Of a stretch of DNA of 64,000 nt, positions 44,004-54,900 are shown one piece after another. Both the position numbers and the translations under genes were made by a program. Every line of letters starts with the position of its first letter. Position 1 is the first letter of the stretch. The stretch is from Narthecium ossifragum. Taxonomy: Eukaryota; Streptophyta; Magnoliopsida; Dioscoreales; Nartheciaceae. The notes below the pieces were generated by a model. The model was not told the origin of the DNA. It ran no database searches and was given only the letters and a program-made list of their open reading frames with translations. The stretch lies in NCBI GenBank assembly GCA_963920575.1, contig OY986970.1, positions 24,306,114 to 24,370,113 of the forward strand, in the 5' to 3' direction.

Positions 44004-45316
44004 TAGGGGTGGTAATTCGGGTTCGCGGGTCGGGTTCGGGTCGGGTCATGCATTGACCCGTTTAATAAATACCAAACCCGAAGCCGACCCGTTTAATAAA
44101 CGGGTCAGGTTTAGTAAACCCGAACCCGGCCCATTTATAAACGGGTCAACCAGACCCGACCCGTCTAACCCGTTTATTAAACGGGTCGGGTTCGGGTCGG
44201 GTTGACCCGCCACGGCCAAGGAGGGAGAGGCGGCGGCCGGAGCTGGCCGGGAAACAACCGGATCTAGCCGAAAAACAGCCGGATCTGGCCGGATCCAGCC
44301 AGATTTGCCCAGATATGACCGGATCCGGCCATATCCGGCGATATCCGGCCGGATGATGGTTGAAAGAGAAAGAATACCCAACTTGTACCATTAGAAGTAA
44401 ATCCTAAAACTTCCCATGAGATCTGTCGTAGTCCCACATTGAAGCTTATACAACCTGGATACTTATTTGGTCCACTACAACAGCAGAATAGAGGTTGACA
44501 TGAACAACACCAGCAATTTGCAATGTGAGGGGACCAAAGAGCCTTGTGCATGATGACTACTGCAAGATATGGCCGGATCTGAGAACGATATGGCCGGATT
44601 GGAGTCGTATCTTGTCGGATCTGAGTCGTATCTGGCCGGATCTAAGTCGTAGCGGCCGGATCTGAGTCGTATATGGTCGGATCTAAGTCGTAGCGGCCGG
44701 ATCTGAGTCGTAGCAGCCGGATCTGGGGCTTCGTGGCTGGTGGCGGTCGTGGTCGGCGCTGAGGTGACCTCGCGGAGGCCGTCGAGGACGGCAACGGGGA
44801 GGAGTGGGGCTTCGTGGTCGGTGGCGGTACCTCGCGGAGGCCGTGGAGGACGGCGACGGGAAGGAGTGGGGGGCGGAGAGGCCGTGGAGGACGGCGACGG
44901 GAAGGACCGAAGGAGTGGGGGGCGGAGGCCGTGGCAAGGGAGGAGGAGAGGTTGAGGGGAGTGGTGGGAGAGGGAGATCGGGCGGCGGCCCGGCGGGGGG
45001 ACTTGCCTCAAGCAAGGGTGGAGGAGAGGGAGAGACCGTGAGAGTGAGAGCCTGAGAGGGTGAGAGTGGAGGAGAGGGTGGACAGGGGGGTAGGTAACGG
45101 GTAAGTGGTAATCGGGTAAGGCTGTAAGGGTAGATAAACGGGTTAACGAGTTGACCCGTGGGTTAGGCGGGTCAACCCGACCCGACCCGTTTATTCGCGG
45201 GTCATAAACGGGTCGACCCGTTTATGACCCGAACCCGATTATACCCAACCCGAACCCGTTTATCTCGGGTCGGGTCGGGTCGGGTTCGCGGGTCACAACC
45301 CGAATTGCCACCCCTA
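44004..45316. mobile_element. hAT-type element, 1313 bp, with gene-like interior
   Basis: Ends TAGGGGTGGTAATTCGGG and CCCGAATTGCCACCCCTA are flanked by the perfect 8-bp duplication GAGAAAAA (43996-44003, 45317-45324). It is related to the MITE at 3523. The interior has CGGATCTGAGTCGTA-type tandem repeats (44570-44720), a GC-rich GGCCGTGGAGGACGGCGACGG repeat (44760-44930) and a ~200-bp AT-richer block (44355-44565) that may be captured gene sequence. Confidence 0.9.
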
Positions 45317-46251
45317 GAGAAAAAGTTCCAAGCCCGCCTCCCCTCAATTCAGATTAAATAATCATATATATATATATGGGAACTCCCAAAACTAGGGTTT
45401 AGTTGAGTTGGACTCTAGTGCAACTCGGATTTCCTGAATTGATCCTGGCAGCCTATTCCGGTCGCAACTGGGACCAATCCGTCCAGAATCTGAAAATGAG
45501 TCCAACACAAAAGATGTAGATTAGGAAGTCTTCTGTCAGATCCCGAAGATTTCATAATATTCGGAGTTATTTAAAATATTTGACGAATATTCTCTTGAGC
45601 TTCGACGGTGCAGCTTTAGCTTATGTCTCTTCATGTATTCTTCAAATCTTCTCTCACACCATAAGGAATCTCGGAAAGTGTCCAACAGAAAAGTTGTAGA
45701 TCTCTTAGTCTTCTACAATATCCCAAAGTTTCAGAATATTTAGACCTTTGTGAAATATCTGACGAATATATTACTGACGGTCGATGAAGTAGTTTATTTA
45801 GTCATTTTGGCCGAATTTCCAGCGTTTCTTCTCAAAATATGATTAAACCTGAAATCAACTAATAAACTATCAAATACAAACACTCTCGGACTAATAAAGG
45901 TAATTTAAGGGGTTTAATTGTGAATATTTAGTGCCTCATCAACAACCAAACACCATCTAATCCTCATTTTTATCCTCATTCCTATCCCCACTTTTCAACC
46001 AATCATTACTATATTTTCTCTTTTTTTCAACCAATCACATCAACTTTATCCTTACTTTTTCACTTTTCAACCAATCATTACTTCATTATCCCTACTTTTC
46101 AACTAATCACATCAACTTTATCCCAAATTTTTCAACAAAACATTACTACTTTATCACTACTTTTCAATAAAATACCATACATATCCCAGCATACCAATCT
46201 ATATCTTCTCTAATCCTAGAATTGCTTACCCCGCAACCAAACGACACCTTA

Positions 46252-46636
46252 CGGTGTTTGCTTGAAAAGTAGGGATAAATCAATAATGCTTACTTGGGAT
46301 AAGGAAATGGTGTTTGTATGGAAAATGTGGAATAAGAATAGGGATCCGTGAGGTGGAAAGTAAATTTCACTTTTGATTTTTTTTATGGAACATATTAGTG
46401 GTTTAATTAATAATATGATAATTCATATAATATTCACTTGGCTTTCATAAATTACTTAATAATAAAATAATACATATAATATGATAATGCATATAATTTA
46501 ATTAATAATATTTTCTTATTTTATTAATATTATGATGTATATATTCACCTTAACTTCTGAATAACATATTCGACATAATCAACTTGAATATATTATAATA
46601 CAGTATAATATTATCACCCCACCCGTTCTGTTCTAT
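46252..46636. other. AT-rich flank of the Tat/Ogre-type element
   Basis: Possible MITE remnants (GTAGGGATAAATC) precede AT-rich sequence. No gene. Confidence 0.5.
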
Positions 46637-46641
46637 GCCTC

Positions 46642-47936
46642 TGTACGACAAGAAATCTGAATGCATCTCGGAGGAATGAGATTTGATTTCATTGCGACAA
46701 ATATTTTGATTATATGGGTGATATGTGGACACGACACTCCCGGGTTGCCAGACTGACAACCCGTTAATTACATCCCCATAGGGAAAACCCTTGATTAAGG
46801 ACTCGGGATCTAAAGTCCCGTTACATTAATATAAAAGACATTAATAAAAGACATAGAAAAGAATATTTCGAAGGATATCGGGTGGAGGCAGAGCCTCGGA
46901 CCCTCACCTTTGTTACTAATGCGGGCGCTCCTGTCTTCTTCCTCAGATCTGGTACGGGGTCCTCAGGTTGGTGAGCCTTTCCTCTTTTACGCCGGCGCCT
47001 TCTGCTTTTCCTCTGGATCTACAGCTTTTTGGCCTTGGACGTTAGGGAGCTTTCCTCTCTGTATCTGGAGAGTCCGGCAGGGTGTCTGTACGATCTCCAA
47101 GGTCTCTCAGAAGCTAAGGAAGCTAAGAGGCAAAGAAGCCAAGAGAGCCAAGAGCCAAGAGCCAAGAGAAGCCAGGAGAACCAAGAGAGCCAAAAAAAGC
47201 CAGGAGAACCCCTCTCTTCTCTATTTATAGGCGAGGGGTTAGAACTCCTGGCGGGCGCTTTGAATTTTGAAAGCGACCTGCCGTATCGCGGGAGTTGGGG
47301 TGTTAGGAGCGTATCCGGGGAGATCATATCTGAGAGATACGTAAGTTGTTCCGGGGATCGTATCTGGGTGTTGAGGTTGTTCCCAGGAGATTCTATCCGG
47401 GAGTTGGAGAGATTTATTCTCCTTTGAATTTGAATCCTTTATTTGAATTCAAAGTGCATGTTTGAATTTCGAACATGTGTTCGAATATGTTTGAATTTAG
47501 ATATTTGTTTGAATTTCGAATATCGGTCGGATTTTTGGATATTTCGTGAATTTACCAAAATGTCCTTGGTCAAGGGCGATGTGCAAATGACCAAGCTGCC
47601 CCTCCATCGGCCCATACTTATTTTGGACCAAAATACCCTGGTGTTAGGTTGGAGGGCCAATATGCATGGCTTGGATTATTACATCTCTGGAGATGTAAAA
47701 TGACCAAAATACCCTTGGGTTAGGCCATTACACCCCTGGAGATGTTAAATGACCAAAATGCCCTTGGGGACGGAAATTACCAAAATGCCCTTTATTTCCT
47801 GATTTATGTAGGATGCCATCAAAGCCAGGGATATGTGGAGGGCACATGGTCATATGTGATTTTGAGGGACATGTACTTGGCCAAGATATTTCATGAATAT
47901 CACTAATTTTAGCCTTAGCTAAAATCAGTGTCAACA
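46642..47936 (-). repeat. 3' LTR of the Tat/Ogre-type element
   Basis: TGTTGACACTGATTTTAG start and TTTCTTGTCGTACA end on the minus strand, 1295 bp. TATA-like CTATAAATAG at 47221-47230. It contains an AAGAGCC-type short repeat with one extra ~10-bp unit compared with the 5' LTR. Confidence 0.95.
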
Positions 47937-47950
47937 GATGCCCCCTCGAG
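47937..47950 (-). promoter_or_regulatory. Polypurine tract of the Tat/Ogre-type element
   Basis: Minus-strand CTCGAGGGGGCATC abuts the TG of the 3' LTR, the expected position and composition. Confidence 0.8.
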
Positions 47951-49420
47951 GCCTGCGTGTGAGACTTATGTGACTCGAGCACGCAGGGCTCGAAGAAGTT
48001 TGGGGAATTTGAATGTTGACGTTATCTGTCAACCTCGGAATTTGGTCGTGTGAGGTGCTCACAGGGGACCAGATCATTTGTGAAGACTTTGGGGTTTCGA
48101 GACTTGAGCTTGGACGCCAGGGCGAGATTTTTTTTTTTTTTTTTTTTTGAATGTTGGCTTTGAAACTGAGAGCATGTATATGTGCTCTGTGTTCTTGTTG
48201 AGTTTGCATGAAGAATATGGACATGCTCTGCTCAACACGAGTAAATCCAATCATGTGTGTGCATCATAGCACATGAGAGGCTCAAAAAGTTGATGTATGA
48301 CCTTTGTTGGATTTCCCCTCGTATGTGTTGGTGAGAGGTCCTCTCTAAAGACCGGGCTTCAAGAGAGATGACATATGTAGTGATGAGATCCAGAATGTCA
48401 AGAATTTGGGTTTGTAGAGCTAGGAGCACATATATTTTGCTTCCAGTTCACGCTAGATAGAGATTTACTCAAATATTTGAGTTTAGCTCCCTATTAGTTA
48501 GGATGGAGATGGAGGTTCCGTGAGAATATGTACCCCACAGGAGTCCTGCCGTTGAATCTTGCCAAGGCTAAAGCCAATGAGCAATTCCAATGATGAAAGC
48601 TTGAGGACTTGCTGGAGCTCATGCAAACTTATATCTGATGAACTCCTCCCACATATTTAATGGCAAGTTAATGTTTCCATTTTTTTTTTTTTTGGGGAAC
48701 TCTAGAGTCCTATTTTGGACTCTTTGTCCATTGATTTCAACCATAAATTCCGAAAATTGGAAGAATTAGAGTTTTAGTAGGACTCATGTATGCTCATCCT
48801 ACATTACTCTTTCTTCTCTCTCTCTCTTTTTTTTTGTTTTTTTTTTGTTTTTTTTTTTGTGGAACTCTAGAGTCCTATTTAGTTTTGGACTCTATGTCCA
48901 TTGGTTTCAGCCATTAATTCCAAAAATTGAAAGAATTCTTATTCTAGGTGACCACATTTTGGGTGCTCCATAGGAATAAGTGAACTAGGACTCTTGTAAT
49001 TTGTACTATGAGTCCTATTAGTTTGGACATCTTTCATATATGAGTATATCCAAACCAAGTTAGAATAGGAATTTTTCCTACTCCAACTCTTTTTTTCAAA
49101 TTGGATTTGAATTGTCACAGGATATCTTCTTAATCAAAGTAGGAGTTCATGTATATCTCATGAATCCCAAGGCAGCCTATTCATAGCTTTGAGATCCCTT
49201 TGACCGGCTCAATTTTTTTTGAAGCTTTGGCGTAAGGGAGTCTTGGCTGCACGTTGAGGGGAAGCTTGGAGAAGCTTTATGAGGCTTTTTTTTCTTTCTC
49301 TCTCTTCACTTCTTCTCTATTGTATGTTGACATGGCTGCTTCTTTTTCTTCAATTTGCATGCATGTCTTCATCTTCCCCCTTTTTTTTGTTTCCATATTT
49401 CTTTTCCATACCATCCGTAC
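47951..49420 (-). other. 3' untranslated region of the element
   Basis: No domain-bearing frame. T-rich on the plus strand (A-rich in element sense). A phrase with 'ggaactctagagtcctattt' occurs twice (about 48698-48780 and 48860-48940). Confidence 0.6.
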
Positions 49421-50130
49421 CTCTTGTTTGAGATTGTATTATGACGGTACCCGGTCAATAAAAATATGTCTTGCGGGTGAAGATGGCGCAGCTTGCTCCG
49501 CTATCCGACGCAACATTACCGATCCCACGGCGATTGCTCCACCGTGTTGTGTGATATGGTATTTTGTTGATGATATGATCAAAACATGAGAAGCTTCCAT
49601 TGCAACCCTTTGATGTGCATGAATGGAAAATCCGTCGGACCACAGTGTGGATAGAAGCACTGTATATGGTTGCGATGGCAGACCTGTGCATATCAAAGTT
49701 CTAGTTTATTTTAGTTCCGCCCCTTCTTTTTTTTTTTGTTGGAATTTCCTCCTTTTATTGCCGAGGTTTTCCTTCCCTTTTTTTTCTCTACCGACCGTAC
49801 CTCTTGTTTGACGTTATATCATGACGGTATCCGGCCGTATATCACGACGCGACGGTTTGTGGGGGGTCAATAAAACATGTCTCGCGAGTGAGGGTAACGC
49901 AGCTTGCTCCGTTATCTGATGCGACATTACCGATCCCACGGCGATTGCCCCACCGTGATGTTCGATCTGATATTTTGTTGATAATATGATCAGAAGCAAG
50001 AAAGCTCCTATGGACACTTCGATGTGCATGGAAGGAAAATCCGTCGGACTGCAGTGTGAATAGAAGCACTGTGCATGGTCGCGTCGGCAGGCCCGAGCGC
50101 GTCGAAGTTTTTGGTCTCCTCTTTCAGTAG
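49421..50130 (-). repeat. Imperfect ~380-bp tandem duplication in the 3' region
   Basis: Blocks starting 'cctcttgtttgag' (about 49421) and 'cctcttgtttgac' (about 49798) share long stretches such as CGATCCCACGGCGATTG and AAAATCCGTCGGAC. Confidence 0.8.
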
Positions 50131-50344
50131 ACCCTTTTTTTTTCATTTTTTTTTTCATCTGTTCATAACTTTGCTTTCATATGAATGCTTTGCTTTGCTT
50201 TCTTTCACAAGGCTTATAAGTTTATGCTCGCGAAGTTTGGAACACGATAATTGGAACTTGTACTGATGGACCTCCAAGTTTTTTGCTCTTGCATAGATAT
50301 TTTGGACTTACTTTCCATTCATGAGACTTGGAACATACATGTGT

Positions 50345-50898
50345 TATCTGTTTAGGCCGGTGAAGCTTGGGGCATGAAGCGCTAATAGTTTAGGCTCATG
50401 AAGCTTGTAGTGTAGTTGCTTGCAGTTTAGGCCCGTGAAGCTTGGGGCACTATGTTGAGAACTTGTGCTCATGGAGCTTTTAAGTTTTTTATGCTTTAGT
50501 TTATACTCGTGAAGCTTGGAGTGTAGTTGCTTGCAGTTTAGGCCCATGAAGCTTGGGGCACTATGTTGAGAACTTGTGCTCATGGAGCTTTCAAGTTTTT
50601 ATGCTTTAGTTTATACTCGTGAAGCTTGGAGTGTAGTTGCTTGCAGTTTAGGCCCGTGAAGCTTGGGGCACTATGTTAAGAACTTGTGCTCTTGGAGCTT
50701 TCAAGTTTTTATGCTTTAGTTTATACTCGTGAAGCTTGGAGTGTAGTTGCTTGCAGTTTAGGCCCGTGAAGCTTGGGGCACTATGTTGAGAACTTGTTGC
50801 TCATGGAGCTTTCAAGTTTTTATGCTTTAGTTTATACTCGTGAAGCTTGGAGTGTAGTTGCTTGCAGTTTAGGCCCGTGAAGCTTGGGGCACTATGTC
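50345..50898 (-). repeat. 110-bp tandem repeat, ~5 units
   Basis: The landmark AGCTTGGGGCAC ends at 50450, 50561, 50671, 50781 and 50892, a period of 110-111 bp. Units differ at only a few sites; the first is partial. Inside each unit two half-related phrases (CCGTGAAGCTTGGGG and CTCGTGAAGCTTGGAG) suggest an older shorter repeat. Confidence 0.95.
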
Positions 50899-50901
50899 AC
50901 C

Positions 50902-51912
50902 TTAAGCATAATATCGCTTTAGGAATTTACCGTTTACTGGAGGCGGGGTGTATTCGCCATCCAGAGACGTGATTGTATAAGCTCCGTTAGAGTAGACCTT
51001 TTGAACTATGAAGGGTCCCTCCCATTTGGGCTCGAATTTTCCGTGTATCCTCCTTGTGACGACCATGGGTCGAACGACAGCGAGAACAAGGTCTCCAACC
51101 TTGAACGAGCGACGCTTCACTTTTTTATCAAAGGCTCTAGAGATCCTCGCTTGGTACACCTCCAAATTTTGTTGGGCTTCCAAGCGTTTCTCTTCTAAGT
51201 TGTCGAGTTCTTCGAGTCTCAACTTAGCTGTTTGATCTTCTGTCAACTCTTCTTGCAGAGCTACTCTGAGAGAAGGAATTTGCACTTCAAGGGGAAGGAC
51301 TGCTTCACCTCCGAAGACCAGAGAATACGGGGTTGCCCCGGTTGGAGTTCTTACGGTGGTGCGATATGCCCATAAGTTCTCCAAGAGTTTCTCGTGCCAC
51401 TCTTTTTTGTTTTTATGGACCACTTTCTTTAGGAGTTTGCAGAGGATTTTGTTAAAGGCTTCTGCTTGTCCGTTGGCGGCCGCGTTATATGCTGATGAGA
51501 AGTAGTGCTTGATTTTGAACTTAGCACATAATTTCTCCATGTTTCTATTTTTGAAAGGGGTGCCATTGTCCGAGATGAGTCTAGCTGGGATCCCAAATCG
51601 GTATATGACGTGTGTTTTGATGAACTGCACCACCGTCTCGCCTTTTACATCCTTGAGGGCTATGGCTTCAGCCCATTTGGAGAAGTAATCCGTTGCGGCT
51701 AGGATATAACTATGTCCCTTTGATGAAGAGGGTTGAACAGGGCCTACTACATCCAGTCCCCAAGCTTCAAAAGGCCAGGAGAGACTTGTAGGATGAAGTG
51801 GCTCCGGAGGCATATGTATGAAGTCTCCATAGATTTGACACACATGACATCTCTTGGCATAGTCAATAGAGTCACGCACCATGGATGGCCAGTAGTATCC
51901 TAAGCGTTTCAA
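50902..51912 (-). CDS. Integrase region of the Tat/Ogre-type polyprotein
   Basis: About 336 codons, read after TAG at 51913-51915 and in the same frame as the upstream pol. The zinc-binding motif spans the stops: H..GICGAH lies before the TAG and CHVC after it. The DDE core has Asp in LDVVGPV, Asp in ISDNGTPF and Glu in GQAEAFNK, so the catalytic triad is present, followed by a basic C-terminal region. There is no ATG at the left edge, so it is a continuation of pol, not a separate gene. The enzyme would insert the cDNA into the nuclear genome. Confidence 0.88.
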   Translation of the reverse strand: MKRLGYYWPSMVRDSIDYAKRCHVCQIYGDFIHMPPEPLHPTSLSWPFEAWGLDVVGPVQPSSSKGHSYILAATDYFSKWAEAIALKDVKGETVVQFIKTHVIYRFGIPARLISDNGTPFKNRNMEKLCAKFKIKHYFSSAYNAAANGQAEAFNKILCKLLKKVVHKNKKEWHEKLLENLWAYRTTVRTPTGATPYSLVFGGEAVLPLEVQIPSLRVALQEELTEDQTAKLRLEELDNLEEKRLEAQQNLEVYQARISRAFDKKVKRRSFKVGDLVLAVVRPMVVTRRIHGKFEPKWEGPFIVQKVYSNGAYTITSLDGEYTPPPVNGKFLKRYYA

Positions 51913-51987
51913 CTAGTGATATAGCTTGGGGCCGGATTGGTGTGCTCCGCATATACCCAAATGAACTTCCTCGAGGGCAGATGTTGC

Positions 51988-54900
51988 TTACTCATTGGAA
52001 AGACATCGTAATAAAAGTCCATCAAAGGTCCTTCGGTATAGTGTATCATTGATGTATGTATATTTTGTCACTCTCCTTCTCAGCCTTAATCTTTCTTGAG
52101 CCCCAGACATAAGATAGTCTAGGAAAGGCGCTCTCCAGTCTCTCATTTGAACTTCAGACGTGGAGATAGCATTGATAAGCACTGGTAGCTGTTGGTTCAG
52201 TGTTTCTTCAAGGAGAGGAGGAAGAACCCGTCTTTCCTCTATCCTGACTTCTAACACTGCTGTGGGTGGGAGAGACATAGCTGCGGCCAAGCTGGCCAAC
52301 GCATCGGCTTTTTGGTTTTGCGAGCGTGGAACATGTTGAATTTTCAGCTCTTTGAAAGAGTTGATGAGTTCTTTGGCCCTATGAAGGTATGGGATTAATT
52401 CTCCTTTTTTTGTGGCGTATATGCCATGGAGTTGATTTATGATGAGTTGAGAGTCACCATATATGGTGAGTGGATCTATCCCCATCTCAGTGGCTATCTC
52501 TAGGCCGATTATGAGAGCTTCGTATTCAGCCATGTTGTTGGACGAAGCGGACGTTAACGTGAAGGAGTAGGGGATTAGAGCTTGTTCCGGTGTAACAAAG
52601 ACCAGTCCTGCCCCCGCTCCTAAGCGTCTACATGCTCCATCAAAATACATCTCCCAAGAGGGTTGGACATCGGCCACAAAGACTCCTTCATCTGGAAAGT
52701 CATCTTTTAGGATTTCGTCATCTGGGACTGGATAGGCGGCTAGAAAGTCTGCCAAAGCTTGACCCTTGCCAGCTTTCTGCGGGACGTATGTTATGTCAAA
52801 CTGGGACAGTAACATGGCCCACTTTGCCAGTCGTCCGGACAAAGTCAATTTTTTAAGCACATATCGCAAAGGATCAGCTTTGGATATGAGTTGCACGGGG
52901 TGCTCTAGAAGATAGTAGCGCAACTTTTGGGTGGCGAACACTAAAGAGAGGCAGATTTTTTCCATTTCTGAGTAGTTGTGTTCGGCTCCGACCAGAGTTC
53001 TACTAAGGTAGTAGAGAGCTCTTTCTTTACCTTCATTATCATGTTGCGCCAACAAAGCACCTAATGATCCAGGCAGAGCTGCTGTGTATAGGATCAAAGG
53101 TCTTCCTTTGATGGGGGATGCTAGCAATGGTGGGTTGATGAGATACTCCTTGATTCTTTGGAAGGCATTGTGGCAAGCTCCGTCCCATTTGAAGGGAACT
53201 TGCTTTTTCATGAGATGTGAGAACGGCTTGCAGCGTCCCGCCAGGTTAGATATAAACCTTCGTATATATGCTAACCGTCCTTGGAGGCCTTTCAACTCAT
53301 GAAGGTTCCGAGGAGGGGGCATTTCCAAAATTGCCTTGATCTTAGAAGGGTCGACCTCAATCCCTCGCTTGCGCACTATAAAGCCAAGGAGTTTTCCGGA
53401 TGTGACGCCAAAGGCACATTTCATAGGGTTCATCTTTAAGTTATATTGCCTGAGTCTTTGAAAGACTTTGGCTAAGTCTTTAAAATGATCTTGCCTATGC
53501 TTTGTCTTTACCACCAAGTCATCAACATAACATTCCACGATATCATGGAGGAGATCATTGAAGATGACCGTCATGGCTCTTCGATAGGTAGCCCCGGCAT
53601 TTTTTAGTCCAAAGGGCATCACTGTGTAGCAAAATATCCCTTTTGGCGTACGAAATGCAGTTAGCTCTTCATCTTCAGGAGCCATCTTTATCTGGTTGTA
53701 GCCAGAGTATCCATCCATAAAGGAGAGGATCTCATGCCCAGTAGTTGCATCTACAATGATTTCGGATATGGGCAATGGGAAGTCATCCTTTGGGCAGGCT
53801 TTGTTTAGATCTCTGAAATCTATGCAGAGTCTAAGTTGCCCATTCTTCTTCTTTACAGGTACAATGTTCGCTAGCCACTTGGGATATTGGACTTCTCGGA
53901 TGAAGTTTGCTTTGATGAGCTTGTCAACTTCAGTAATGATTTTGGGGATTAACTCCGGTCGGAAGCGTCTCTGAGCTTGCTTGACTGGGCGAACGCCTTC
54001 CTCTATAGATAGGCGATGCACAGCCACATTGGCATCTAGCCCAGGCATTTCCTTATAACTCCAAGCAAAGACATCCTGATTTTGACGGAGGAAAGTAGCA
54101 TATTGCTTCTTCTCATCTGGCGTCATGTGCGCGCGGATGAAAGTAGGGCGGGGATCGTTTTCTGCCCCCAGGTTGATCTCTTCGAGGTCATCGAAGGTCG
54201 CTTGCCCACCATCTTCAAGTTGAGGAGGCGCCTCTTGAAAGTCGATGAACTCTATAGAAGTCATGCAGACTTGATATCCAAGTCCTGTCTTGTGAAAGAA
54301 CAAGTCTTCACCATAGCGAATAGCTATCTTTTGCTCCTCTGATAGAAGGTCTTCAAAGGGCTGCTTTTGACCACGGCCTCCGCATAGGCCTTCACCGGAG
54401 TTGATATCATACCCCATCTGGGACATCATGTGTAATGTCTTTTGGTCATAGAAGGGTATGGGTAAGGATGGACTATTGTCAGAAGATATGACCAGAGAGG
54501 CCTGTACGAACTTGATAGGTTGGCTATATCTTGCCCCACCTTCATGTTCATTTGATGGACCTTCTTCTCTAGTTGGCGGGGGCCTCACATACGAAGGTAG
54601 AAGCTTTGGGAGAGGTATGGGAAAGTCTTGAAGAGTGGACTTGGGAAGTTCTTCTTCAATGACCTTGAATATCGGGTCTCCCGCTTTCCTCTGGCTACTT
54701 GGGATATAACAGTATGTCTTTTTCTTCTGAGGAGGTTTCTTTCCTTGCTGGACAGCTGCAGTGAACTTCTCTGTGAAGCCCATGTCTGCAGGAGGTGTAG
54801 GGTCAGGTTTCTTCACCTTTAATGGTGGCTCCAAGTAGAACTTAGCATCCGCGAAGAATGCTTCCCCTGGTGTAAAAGGTTTTGTGTCGGCGAACACTCT

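Larger units (their letters stand above)
43050..45941 (-). mobile_element. Solo LTR, family A copy 2
   Basis: Minus-strand ends TGATGAGGCACTAAAT and TTCAAGTCGTATCA are flanked by the perfect 5-bp duplication ACAAC (43045-43049, 45942-45946). Without the nested hAT element it is about 1.57 kb, close to copy 1. The order of phrases with copy 1 is the same over 43050-43980. Confidence 0.88.
42981..46248. mobile_element. Harbinger/Tourist-like MITE hosting nested insertions
   Basis: Outer ends TGACTTGTTTGGTTGGGGG and CCCCGCAACCAAACGACACC are inverted and flanked by TTA (42978-42980, 46249-46251). Without its inserts the MITE would be about 370 bp. The solo LTR at 43050-45941 lies inside. Confidence 0.65.

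Noticed and set aside
47029..47427. ORFs in the 3' LTR (and the matching ones at 59391-59818)
   Set aside because: They repeat in both LTRs and lie over the TATA and leader region; LTR text, not genes.
50345..50898. 110-bp repeats as a CRISPR-like array
   Set aside because: Units are contiguous with no unique spacers and lie in the 3' region of a plant retroelement.
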